Source: an uncultured Oscillospiraceae bacterium (lineage in GTDB: Bacteria; Bacillota; Clostridia; Oscillospirales; Ruminococcaceae). From it: a stretch of DNA of 17,037 bases. The stretch spans positions 1-17,037 of the forward strand of contig UQQY01000028.1 of NCBI GenBank assembly GCA_900543295.1, read 5' to 3'. Positions 6,249 to 14,267 of this stretch are shown here, piece after piece; positions within the stretch are counted from its first letter, which is position 1; each line of letters starts with the position of its first letter. Under the pieces are notes generated by a model that was not told where the DNA came from, made no database searches, and saw only the letters and a list, made by a program, of their open reading frames with translations. Position numbers and translations under genes: made by a program.

Positions 6249-6316
6249 AAACCGCTGAAACGGCACATTTTTGAATTGTCTTCACCTGTTATCGTTCAAG
6301 GGGGAATTTCGTTTTC

Positions 6317-8155
6317 ATGAACAAAAAAATTTCCGGCCGGCTGTCGATGTTTTCCTCTCTGGCGAGAGGATATTGGTTCCTGCTCATCGCATCAGTCGCC
6401 GCATCAATCCTTGCGATTGTCTTTAATTATCTGACGCCGCAGGTTTTCCGATTTACGGTCGATACCGTTTTGGGCGACGAGCCCTCGGCTCTTCCCAGCT
6501 TTCTGACCGCATGGCTTAACCCGGACAGGCAGGACGTTACATACGGCTTGATTGCATGTGCAGTCGCCGCTATGCTGTGCTCCGTGCTGTCCGGCATTTT
6601 TAATTATATCTGCCGCTACACTATGGCCGTCTCCTCGGAGGGAATGATTAAAAAGCTGCGCGACCAGCTTTTTGCCCACATTCAGCGGCTTCCGTACCAC
6701 TGGCATGTCTCCCATCAGACCGGCGACATTATCCAGCGGTGCACCTCCGACGTAGAGGTGGTACGCGGCTTTCTTTCCGCACAGCTTTTGGAGATGCTGC
6801 GTACCGTCTTCCTGATCGTGCTGTCTCTTTTTCTCATGTTCGGCATGAACGTAAAGCTTTCGCTTATTGCGCTGTGCTTTATCCCAGTTGTCATGGCATA
6901 TTCCGGCATCTTTTACGCAAAAATTTCAAGCCGTTTCCAGACTGCCGACGAAGCAGAGGGCGACCTTTCGGCCGCGGCACAGGAAAATTTCACGGGTGTG
7001 CGCGTGGTGCGCGCTTTTGGGCGTGAATCCTATGAAATCGACCGTTTTCAAAAGAAAAACGAGAAGTTTGCTTCTCTCTGGATCAAGCTCGGGCACCTTC
7101 TCTCCGCTTACTGGGGCATCGGCGACCTTGTCTCCAACATTCAGGTTATGACCATTATTGTAGTCGGCGCGCTGGAGGCTGTCGCCGGGAACATCACTTT
7201 AGGCGAATTTATTGTCTTTGTCTCCTACAACTCCATGCTGGTCTGGCCGGTCAGAAGCCTCGGCAGAATCTTATCCGAAATGAGCAAAACCGGCGTTTCC
7301 ATCGCGCGTTTGAAAGAAATTCTCGACGCGGAGGAGGAAAAGGATTCGGCGGACGCCAAATGTCCGCCGCTTACCGGTGACATCGTTTTCCAGAACGTTT
7401 CGTTTGACTACTACGGCGTAAACCCCGTGCTGAAAAATGTAAGCTTCACTGTAAAGGCCGGTACGACGGTCGGTATCCTGGGCGCGACCGGAAGCGGAAA
7501 ATCCACCATGATGTATCTGCTCGACCGGCTGTACGACCTGCCAAGAGATCACGGCTCGATCACCATCGGCGGCGTGGACATTCGCGAAATTTCGCGTGAG
7601 CATCTGCGCAAAAACATCGGCTTTGTTTTGCAGGAGCCGTTTTTATTCTCAAAAACCATCCGCGAAAATATCGGTATCGCTCATCCGGCGGCTGATCTTT
7701 CCGCCGTGCGGCACAGTGCTTCCATTGCCGCAGTGGACGAAGCAATTACAGAATTTTCGGCGGGTTACGACACCATTGTGGGCGAGCGCGGCGTGACGCT
7801 TTCAGGCGGACAGAAGCAGCGCGTCGCTATCGCGCGCATGCTGATGCAAAACGCGCCGATCATGGTGTTCGACGACTCGCTCTCCGCAGTTGACGCGGAG
7901 ACAGACGCAAAAATCCGCGGCGCGCTCCGCAAAAATACGGGCAGCAGCACTGTGGTGCTGATCTCGCATCGTATTACCACGCTTATGCACGCAGACTGCA
8001 TTTTTGTCCTTGAAAACGGCAAGGTCGTACAGTCGGGCACGCATGACGAGCTTTGCGCGCAGGACGGACTCTACAAGCAGATTTACGACATTCAGGGCAC
8101 TTTGGAAAGCGAGCTGTCCGGTTTGACTGGAGGTCATGCCAATGCCGCAGTATAA
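6317..8155 (+). CDS. ABC exporter half-transporter, subunit with degenerate Walker B (BmrC/TM287-like)
   Basis: The 612-residue protein joins a type I ABC exporter membrane domain (about 1-320, six hydrophobic helices) to a nucleotide-binding domain (about 350-600). NBD motifs are Walker A GATGSGKST (389-397), Q-loop FVLQEPF, a canonical signature LSGGQKQR (from 495), Walker B IMVFDDS and H-loop SHR (H551). The catalytic glutamate position after the Walker B Asp is D520, not Glu. This is the known pattern of one subunit in heterodimeric exporters such as TM287/288, BmrCD and LmrCD, which move drugs or lipids outward. GGGGG lies 12 bases before ATG 6317, slightly far. The next gene overlaps by 14 bases and supplies the matching subunit. 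The substrate is not evident from sequence. Confidence 0.93.
   Translation: MNKKISGRLSMFSSLARGYWFLLIASVAASILAIVFNYLTPQVFRFTVDTVLGDEPSALPSFLTAWLNPDRQDVTYGLIACAVAAMLCSVLSGIFNYICRYTMAVSSEGMIKKLRDQLFAHIQRLPYHWHVSHQTGDIIQRCTSDVEVVRGFLSAQLLEMLRTVFLIVLSLFLMFGMNVKLSLIALCFIPVVMAYSGIFYAKISSRFQTADEAEGDLSAAAQENFTGVRVVRAFGRESYEIDRFQKKNEKFASLWIKLGHLLSAYWGIGDLVSNIQVMTIIVVGALEAVAGNITLGEFIVFVSYNSMLVWPVRSLGRILSEMSKTGVSIARLKEILDAEEEKDSADAKCPPLTGDIVFQNVSFDYYGVNPVLKNVSFTVKAGTTVGILGATGSGKSTMMYLLDRLYDLPRDHGSITIGGVDIREISREHLRKNIGFVLQEPFLFSKTIRENIGIAHPAADLSAVRHSASIAAVDEAITEFSAGYDTIVGERGVTLSGGQKQRVAIARMLMQNAPIMVFDDSLSAVDAETDAKIRGALRKNTGSSTVVLISHRITTLMHADCIFVLENGKVVQSGTHDELCAQDGLYKQIYDIQGTLESELSGLTGGHANAAV
8129..8144 (+). 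promoter_or_regulatory. Ribosome binding site deciding between two ATGs
   Basis: GGAGG (8129-8133) is only two bases from ATG 8136 but eight bases from ATG 8142. The second ATG is therefore the likely start of the second ABC subunit. The site lies within the end of the first subunit's gene, so translation is probably coupled. Confidence 0.7.
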
Positions 8156-9965
8156 TGAGGACGAAAAGCGTCCGTTTAATATACGCGTATGGAAAAAGCT
8201 TTTTCCGTTTTTAAAGCCCTATAAAGGGTATCTGATTTTTCTGGTTGCCGCACAGCTTGTCTGCGCGGCCATCGACATCGCCTATCCGCTGTTTCAGCGC
8301 TATGCGATCGACGTATTCATCCGCGACGGCGACGTTTCGACCATGCCGGTGTTTACCGTCACCTATCTTGTTACGCTTGTTTTTCAGGTGCTTTTGGTCA
8401 TTGCGTTCTGCCGCGCGGCCATGCGCATCGAGATGAGTCTTGGACGGGATCTGAAGCACAAAACCTTTGTTCACTTGCAGACGCTCTCCTTCTCTTACTA
8501 TAATACGACGCCGGTCGGATACATTCTGGCCCGCACCATGAGCGACACAAACCGCATCGGCGGACTGATCGGATGGGGCCTTCAGGACATGCTGTGGGCT
8601 TTTGCATACGTCTGCGGCGTATTCATCTCCATGCTGACTCTAAACTGGAAGATGGCGCTGCTGGTCATCTCCGTAGTGCCGTTTATCGCTGTGCTGACCG
8701 TCGTTTTCCAGCGCAAAATCTTAAATCTGAACCGCCGTATCCGGCGTATTAACTCCACAATGACCGGCGCGTTCAACGAGGGCATTACCGGTGCAAGAAC
8801 CTCAAAAACATTGGTAATCGAAGAGAAAAACGCAGCGGACTTCCGCGAAATCTCTACGGACATGTACCGCGCCTCCGTCCGTGCAACGTCTTTAAACGCG
8901 CTGTACATTCCAATCGTACTGTTTTTCTCATCACTGGCATCAGCTTTCGTACTGGCGCGCGGCGGTTTTATGGTCACCGAAAACCTGATGGACTTTGGTA
9001 CGCTTTCTGCGTTTATCTCCTACTCTATCAATATTTTCGAGCCGATCCAGCAGATCGCGCGCGTGATCGCGGACGTCATTTCCGCGCAGGCGAACATTGA
9101 GCGCGTGACTGAAATGCTTGAAACCAAACCGACAATCGTTGACAGCCCGGCAGTTATCGAAAAATATGGCGACACCTTCTCTCCGAAAAAGGAGAACTGG
9201 GAGCCGATTAGGGGCGATATCGAGTTTAAAGACGTGACGTTTAAGTATCCGGACGGAAACGAGTATATTCTGGAGCATTTTAACCTAAAAATTCCTGCCG
9301 GTACTACCGTAGCCATCGTCGGCGAGACGGGCGCGGGCAAATCAACGCTTGTCAACATTGCCTGCCGCTTCTTTGAACCGACAGAGGGACAGGTGCTGAT
9401 CGACGGAAAGGACTACCGCGAGCGCTCGCAGCTTTGGCTGCACAGCAGCCTGGGATACGTCTTGCAGAATCCGCATTTGTTCTCCGGTACGGTACGCGAA
9501 AATATCCGATACGGCCGACTGGACGCCACCGATCAGGAGATTGAAGAGGCGGCAAAGATCGTTTCGGCACATGAACTGATCCTCTCTATGGAAAACGGCT
9601 ATGACAGCGACGTCGGTGAAAGCGGCGACCGCCTTTCCACAGGCGAAAAGCAGCTGATCTCGTTTGCACGGGCTGTTTTGGCCGATCCCCGCATCTTTGT
9701 GCTCGATGAGGCAACCTCCTCCATTGATACAAAGACCGAGCAGCTTATTCAGGACGCCATTGCGCATCTGCTTAAAAACCGCACCTCCTTCCTGATTGCG
9801 CATCGTCTCTCAACCATCCGCAAGGCGGACATCATTCTGGTGGTGCGGGACGGCAAAATCATCGAACAGGGCACGCATGAAGGTCTGCTCAAAAAGCAAG
9901 GCTATTACTACACGCTCTACCGCAATCAGTTCGAGCAGGAGCTGTCGCAGAAAACACTGGCTTAA
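8142..9965 (+). CDS. ABC exporter half-transporter, subunit with catalytic Glu (BmrD/TM288-like)
   Basis: The 607-residue protein has a six-helix exporter membrane domain (about 20-330) and an NBD (about 355-600). Motifs are Walker A GETGAGKST (394-402), Q-loop YVLQNPHLF, signature LSTGEKQL (from 498), Walker B IFVLDEATSSID with the catalytic glutamate E523, and H-loop AHR (H554). The signature is LSTGE instead of LSGGQ, so the ATP site formed by the partner's Walker A/B with this signature is the degenerate one. The site formed by this Walker A/B with the partner's LSGGQ is intact. That complementarity makes the heterodimer with the preceding gene nearly certain. Start ATG 8142 is preferred over 8136 by ribosome-binding-site spacing. 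Exonuclease III follows after 17 bases. Confidence 0.93.
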   Translation: MPQYNEDEKRPFNIRVWKKLFPFLKPYKGYLIFLVAAQLVCAAIDIAYPLFQRYAIDVFIRDGDVSTMPVFTVTYLVTLVFQVLLVIAFCRAAMRIEMSLGRDLKHKTFVHLQTLSFSYYNTTPVGYILARTMSDTNRIGGLIGWGLQDMLWAFAYVCGVFISMLTLNWKMALLVISVVPFIAVLTVVFQRKILNLNRRIRRINSTMTGAFNEGITGARTSKTLVIEEKNAADFREISTDMYRASVRATSLNALYIPIVLFFSSLASAFVLARGGFMVTENLMDFGTLSAFISYSINIFEPIQQIARVIADVISAQANIERVTEMLETKPTIVDSPAVIEKYGDTFSPKKENWEPIRGDIEFKDVTFKYPDGNEYILEHFNLKIPAGTTVAIVGETGAGKSTLVNIACRFFEPTEGQVLIDGKDYRERSQLWLHSSLGYVLQNPHLFSGTVRENIRYGRLDATDQEIEEAAKIVSAHELILSMENGYDSDVGESGDRLSTGEKQLISFARAVLADPRIFVLDEATSSIDTKTEQLIQDAIAHLLKNRTSFLIAHRLSTIRKADIILVVRDGKIIEQGTHEGLLKKQGYYYTLYRNQFEQELSQKTLA

Positions 9966-9982
9966 TAAAAAAGGAGCTGCTT

Positions 9983-10741
9983 ATGATGAAACTGGTTTCA
10001 TGGAATGTGAATGGGCTTCGCGCCTGTCTTACGAAAGGTTTTCAGGAGACGTTCGACGCGCTGGATGCGGACATCTTCTGCTTGCAGGAGACAAAAATGC
10101 AGGAGGGTCAGGCAGAAATCACCGCTCCCGGCTATCACTTTTACCTAAACAGCGCCGAAAAAAAAGGCTATTCCGGAACGGCTGTATTTTCAAAGAAAGA
10201 GCCGCTCAACGTAAACTATGGCATTGAGATAGAGGAGCACGGCCATGAGGGACGTGTGATTACGCTCGAATTCCCGGCGTTCTTCCTCGTAAACGTCTAT
10301 ACGCCGAACGCGCAGGATGGCCTGAAGCGGCTGTCCTACCGGATGCATTGGGAGGACGATTTCCGCGCATATCTTATGCGGCTCGACGAAAAAAAGCCGG
10401 TCATTGCCTGCGGGGATTTTAACGTGGCGCATGAAGAGATCGATTTAAAAAATCCGCAGTCCAATCATCAGAACGCCGGCTTTTCAGACGAAGAGCGCGC
10501 CAAATTCTCCGAGCTGCTGCAAAGCGGCTTCACGGATACGTTCCGGTATTTTTATCCTGACGCAGAGGGCGCATACTCCTGGTGGAGCTATCGCTTTAAC
10601 GCAAGAAGCCGGAATGCAGGATGGCGTATTGACTATTTTCTGGTCTCCGACCGGTTTGCCGGTGCGGTGCAGGACGCACAGATTTTGAATGAAGTTACCG
10701 GCAGCGATCACTGTCCGGTAGCGCTGATTTTAAAAGATTGA
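9983..10741 (+). CDS. xth: Exodeoxyribonuclease III / AP endonuclease
   Basis: The 252-residue protein is a full-length ExoIII (Xth/ExoA) of the EEP fold. It cuts DNA at abasic sites and removes 3'-blocking groups in base excision repair. Visible motifs are LVSWNVNGLRA (N-terminus), the metal ligand in LQETK (E36), VNVYTPNAQ (Y106), GDFNVAHEEIDL (D145, N147), WWSYRFNARSRNAGWRIDYFL (D217) and the C-terminal GSDHCP (H243). AAGGAG (9971-9976) lies six bases before ATG 9983 and nine before a second ATG at 9986; either could start translation, with a one-residue difference. Only 17 bases separate it from the ABC exporter, so it is probably read through from that unit, although the functions seem unrelated. 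A strong terminator follows. Confidence 0.95.
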   Translation: MMKLVSWNVNGLRACLTKGFQETFDALDADIFCLQETKMQEGQAEITAPGYHFYLNSAEKKGYSGTAVFSKKEPLNVNYGIEIEEHGHEGRVITLEFPAFFLVNVYTPNAQDGLKRLSYRMHWEDDFRAYLMRLDEKKPVIACGDFNVAHEEIDLKNPQSNHQNAGFSDEERAKFSELLQSGFTDTFRYFYPDAEGAYSWWSYRFNARSRNAGWRIDYFLVSDRFAGAVQDAQILNEVTGSDHCPVALILKD

Positions 10742-10781
10742 CCGGGCGGAGAGAGCGTCCTCTTTTTCGCCGACCTGATTT

Positions 10782-10817
10782 AAAACGGGAAGCAGACCGC
10801 CTGCTTCCCGTTTTTTT
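10782..10817 (+). terminator. Rho-independent terminator after exonuclease III
   Basis: CGGGAAGCAG (10786-10795) pairs perfectly with CTGCTTCCCG (10801-10810) around the loop ACCGC. The stem is extended by AAAA (10782-10785) against the first T of a seven-T run (10811-10817). This closes the ABC exporter-exonuclease unit and isolates it from the glycogen operon. Confidence 0.95.
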
Positions 10818-10899
10818 ATCCCTTATCTCCAAACGGACAGGTCTGGCAAAAAAACATATAAAAATCATCAAATTTTTTTGCATTTTTTACGTTTGCCTA

Positions 10900-10929
10900 T
10901 TGTAATATATCGATAAACAGTGCTATAAT
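10900..10929 (+). promoter_or_regulatory. Promoter candidate P1 of the glg operon
   Basis: TTGTAA (10900-10905), an 18-base spacer, then a perfect extended -10, TG-C-TATAAT (TG 10921-10922, hexamer 10924-10929). The start would lie near 10936, leaving a leader of about 180 bases before glgB. The -10 is a full consensus match; the -35 matches four of six bases. Confidence 0.65.
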
Positions 10930-11010
10930 ATATAAAAGAAATATGGTTATTATGCTTAAACATGAAAAGCAGGCTTTTTGAATCTGTTCTCCGCATGTTT
11001 TTGTAATTAT

Positions 11011-11038
11011 TTTACATCGAAATAACCAAATTTAGAAT
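11011..11038 (+). promoter_or_regulatory. Promoter candidate P2 of the glg operon
   Basis: TTTACA (11011-11016), a 16-base spacer, then TAGAAT (11033-11038). Each hexamer matches the sigma-A consensus at five of six positions. The start would lie near 11045, about 75 bases before glgB. P2 overlaps the right arm of the inverted repeat described for the leader, so the two could not easily be used together. Confidence 0.5.
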
Positions 11039-11118
11039 ATTTGAGCTTGTCGCAGCATATACTATACAGTTGCACTGCAATATATAATGCACAGTTTTTT
11101 GAAAGATGGTGAAAGCGC

Positions 11119-13041
11119 ATGATCAACAAAAAAGATCTTGTTCAAGAGGATGTATATCTGTTCAATACAGGGGAAGCGCAGCGCGCCTATCTGACGATGG
11201 GCTGCCACTATATTGAGGAAACGGAGGAATACCGTTTCTGTGTTTGGGCGCCAAACGCTACGTCTGTCAGCGTCGTCGGTGATTTTAACGGCTGGGACGG
11301 AACAAAAAATGTAATGGAACCGCACGAAGGCGGACTTTTCGTCGCCTACATAAAAGGTGTGGAGCACGGCGCATTATATAAGTATCTGATCCGCGGCTAT
11401 GACGGACAGGACTATTACAAAGCCGATCCCTTTGCCTTTTACAGCGAGCTTCGTCCGGGAACCGCCTCCCGCGTATGGGATCTTTCCGGCTACGAATGGC
11501 ACGACGAACCGTTTATAAAAAAGCGCGCGCGTACTAAGATGCAGAAGCGTCCGGTTTCGATTTATGAGATGCATTTGGGCTCCTGGCGGCGGCATGAGGA
11601 CGGCAACTTTTTTACATACCGTGAAACGGCGGACGAGCTTGTCCCCTATCTGAAAAAAATGGGCTTTACACACGTTGAGCTGATGCCCTTAACCGAGCAT
11701 CCGTTTGACGGCTCATGGGGCTATCAGGTGACTGGTTATTACAGCGTTACCTCGCGCTACGGCACGCCGCAGGACTTTATGTATCTGGTGGACAAGCTGC
11801 ACGAGGCAGGTATCGGTGTTATTCTGGACTGGGTTCCCGCGCATTTCCCGCGCGACGCTCACGGCCTCCGCAAATTTGACGGCACCGCGCTTTTTGAGCA
11901 TGAAAATCCCTTGCAGGGCGAAATGCCGCAGTGGGGCACCATGCTGTTTAACTATGGGCGTCCCGAGGTGCAGAGCTTTCTTGTTTCAAGCGCCGTATTC
12001 TTTATGGACGTTTATCATATCGACGGCATGCGTATCGATGCGGTCAGCTCCATGCTTTACTTAAACTTCGGTAAAGAAGAAGGACAATATATCCCGAACA
12101 AATACGGAGGAACGGATAACATTGACGCCATCGCTTTTCTCAAAAAGCTAAACAGCGTCATTCTGACCTGCTTCCCCGGCGCCATGATGATTGCGGAAGA
12201 AAGCTCCGCCTATCCGCTGGTGACAAAGCCGCCCTATGACGGAGGTTTGGGCTTTACCTTTAAGTGGGACATGGGCTTTATGAACGATTCGCTCAAATAC
12301 ATGGAGACGGATCACTTGTTCCGCAAATATAAGCACAACAGCCTGACGTTTTCCATGCAGTATGCGTTTTCTGAAAATTATATTCTCCCCTTCTCGCACG
12401 ATGAGGTCGTGCACGGAAAGCGCTCCATGGTGGATAAGATGTTTGGCGACTACTGGCAGAAGTTTGCCTCTCTCCGTGCGTTTTATGGTTATATTTTCGC
12501 ACATCCGGGCAAAAAACTTCTGTTTATGGGAAACGAATTCGCCCAGTTTATTGAGTGGAATTTCGCTCAGGAACTGGACTGGTTTCTGCTTGACTATGAC
12601 TCGCACCGGTCGATGCAGACCTATTTAAAAAAGCTGAACGGCTTTTACCAAAAGCACCGCGCGCTGTATGAAATTGAAGATAGCTGGGACGGCTTTGACT
12701 GGCTCAACGTCAACGACAGTGACAACAGCGTGATTGCATTCATGCGGCTTTCAGGTCCATGGCGCGGAAAGGTGCAGAGAATTGTAAGTGTCACGAATTT
12801 TACCCCGGTGGTGCATTACGATTACAAAATCGCAATGCCGCAGACGGGTGTGCTTCGTGAGATTTTAAACAGCGACGATCCGGCATTCGGCGGCAGCGGT
12901 GTGAAAAATCTGCCGGAAATCCGAGTCGAAGCCAATCCGTTTAACGGAAAGGATGCCAGCGCGCAGATCACACTTCCGCCGCTCGCAACCGTCTATTTCA
13001 TGTTTGATGCAGATCAAACAACCAGGAAACAGGGGGATTAA
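11119..13041 (+). CDS. glgB: 1,4-alpha-glucan (glycogen) branching enzyme
   Basis: GlgB cuts alpha-1,4 chains and re-attaches the piece by an alpha-1,6 bond, creating glycogen branches. The 640-residue protein has an N-terminal CBM48 domain (FCVWAPNATSVSVVGDFNGW, about 35-55), a GH13 barrel and a C-terminal beta domain. GH13 region I is ILDWVPAHF (235-243). Region II, GMRIDAV, has nucleophile D307. Region III, IAEESS, has acid/base E360. Region IV, FSHDEVVHG, has H427 and D428. Length and motifs fit a complete, active enzyme of subfamily GH13_9. It is first in the glgBCDA operon behind two promoter candidates, and glgC follows three bases after its stop. Confidence 0.96.
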   Translation: MINKKDLVQEDVYLFNTGEAQRAYLTMGCHYIEETEEYRFCVWAPNATSVSVVGDFNGWDGTKNVMEPHEGGLFVAYIKGVEHGALYKYLIRGYDGQDYYKADPFAFYSELRPGTASRVWDLSGYEWHDEPFIKKRARTKMQKRPVSIYEMHLGSWRRHEDGNFFTYRETADELVPYLKKMGFTHVELMPLTEHPFDGSWGYQVTGYYSVTSRYGTPQDFMYLVDKLHEAGIGVILDWVPAHFPRDAHGLRKFDGTALFEHENPLQGEMPQWGTMLFNYGRPEVQSFLVSSAVFFMDVYHIDGMRIDAVSSMLYLNFGKEEGQYIPNKYGGTDNIDAIAFLKKLNSVILTCFPGAMMIAEESSAYPLVTKPPYDGGLGFTFKWDMGFMNDSLKYMETDHLFRKYKHNSLTFSMQYAFSENYILPFSHDEVVHGKRSMVDKMFGDYWQKFASLRAFYGYIFAHPGKKLLFMGNEFAQFIEWNFAQELDWFLLDYDSHRSMQTYLKKLNGFYQKHRALYEIEDSWDGFDWLNVNDSDNSVIAFMRLSGPWRGKVQRIVSVTNFTPVVHYDYKIAMPQTGVLREILNSDDPAFGGSGVKNLPEIRVEANPFNGKDASAQITLPPLATVYFMFDADQTTRKQGD

Positions 13042-13044
13042 ACC

Positions 13045-14223
13045 ATGAATGTGAAGAAAAAATGTGTTGCAATGCTGCTTGCCGGAGGACAGGGCAGCCG
13101 CCTTTATGCTCTGACGCAAAATCGCGCAAAGCCGGCAGTGCCCTACGGCGGAAAGTATAAAATCATTGACTTTCCGCTCTCCAACTGCATTCACTCCGGT
13201 ATTGATACGGTCGGCGTACTCACACAGTACGAGCCGCTTGAGCTGAACGCCTATATCGGCAACGGCGCTACATGGGACTTAGACTGCATGTCCGGCGGCG
13301 CATATGTGCTTCCGCCATATGTTAAAGGCAAAAAGGGCGAATGGTATTCCGGAACAGCAAGCGCGATTTTCCAAAATATTCACTTTATCGAGCAGTATAA
13401 CCCAGATTATATTCTGATTCTCTCCGGCGACCATATCTATACGATGGACTATGAAAAAATGATCGATGCGCACGAAGAGAGAGGCGCAGACGCGACCATC
13501 GCCGTCATGGAGGTTCCGATGGCCGAGGCATCCCGTTTCGGCATCATGAACACAGACGACGACATGCGCATTGTGGAATTTGAAGAAAAACCGCCGGTGC
13601 CGAAAAACAATCTGGCCTCCATGGGTATTTACGTATTCTCCTGGAAAAAGCTGCGCGAATACCTGATTGCGGACAATCAGGATCCGAACTCGTCAAACGA
13701 TTTCGGCAAAAACATTATTCCGAATATGCTGAACAACGGCGAAAAAATGTTCGCCTATCTGTTCTCCGGCTATTGGAAGGACGTCGGAACCATCGACAGC
13801 CTTTGGGAAGCCAATATGGACCTGCTTGCGGAAAAACCGGAGCTTGACCTCCACGACGATAACTGGAGAATTTACGGCCGCAACCTGGTTCTTCCGCCGC
13901 ACTTTATCGGCGAGGAGGCGTCCGTACACAACAGCATCCTCTGCGACGGCTGCAACATTTACGGCACGGTTGAAAACAGCATTCTCTCCCCCGGCGTCAC
14001 GGTAGAGAAAGGCGCTGTCGTCAAGGACAGCATCATCATGCAGCAGACCGTAATCCGCGCCGGCAGCAGCGTTACCCGCGCTATCATCGACGAAGACGTT
14101 ACCATTATGGAGGATGCAAAAATCGGCGGAGACGGCAAGATTACCGTCGTCGGGTCGGAGCTGACCATTCCCAAAGGCGCGGAAATCAAAGAAGGCGAAA
14201 TGCTTTATCCGCGCATTAAATAA
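13045..14223 (+). CDS. glgC: Glucose-1-phosphate adenylyltransferase, catalytic subunit
   Basis: GlgC makes ADP-glucose and pyrophosphate from glucose 1-phosphate and ATP, the committed step of glycogen synthesis. The 392-residue protein starts with the nucleotidyltransferase motif LAGGQGSRL (12-20) and RAKPAVPYGGKY (27-38), which holds the conserved lysine. IIDFPLSNC, the catalytic aspartate in SGDHIY (D129), a glucose-1-phosphate segment in EFEEKPPVP and SGYWKDVGTI (241-250) follow. A left-handed beta-helix of hexapeptide repeats follows from about 285. AGGGGG (13031-13036), eight bases before ATG 13045, lies inside the end of glgB. The intact catalytic residues contrast with glgD, 44 bases downstream. 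Confidence 0.97.
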   Translation: MNVKKKCVAMLLAGGQGSRLYALTQNRAKPAVPYGGKYKIIDFPLSNCIHSGIDTVGVLTQYEPLELNAYIGNGATWDLDCMSGGAYVLPPYVKGKKGEWYSGTASAIFQNIHFIEQYNPDYILILSGDHIYTMDYEKMIDAHEERGADATIAVMEVPMAEASRFGIMNTDDDMRIVEFEEKPPVPKNNLASMGIYVFSWKKLREYLIADNQDPNSSNDFGKNIIPNMLNNGEKMFAYLFSGYWKDVGTIDSLWEANMDLLAEKPELDLHDDNWRIYGRNLVLPPHFIGEEASVHNSILCDGCNIYGTVENSILSPGVTVEKGAVVKDSIIMQQTVIRAGSSVTRAIIDEDVTIMEDAKIGGDGKITVVGSELTIPKGAEIKEGEMLYPRIK

Positions 14224-14267
14224 ACCGGTACATTCCGAATACTGTAAGATAAAGGTGGAACAATAAA

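Larger units (their letters stand above)
10818..11118 (+). promoter_or_regulatory. AT-rich control region of the glycogen operon
   Basis: This 300-base stretch has no plausible gene. It holds two promoter candidates (described separately) and an inverted repeat of GCAAAAAAA (10846-10854) with TTTTTTTGC (10873-10881). It also has nested repeats in the leader: GGTTATT (10945-10951) with AATAACC (11021-11027), and AAACATG (10958-10964) with CATGTTT (10994-11000). A near-palindrome TTGCA-C-TGCAA lies at 11070-11080. The last could be an operator; the nested pairs could form a folded leader RNA. GGTGA about six bases before ATG 11119 is the likely ribosome binding site of glgB. The AT content is far above that of the flanking genes. 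Confidence 0.6.

Noticed and set aside
11083..11088. Perfect TATAAT just before glgB
   Set aside because: The hexamer 17 bases upstream (TACTAT) is not a -35. P1 and P2 have better paired elements, so this one was not listed as a promoter.
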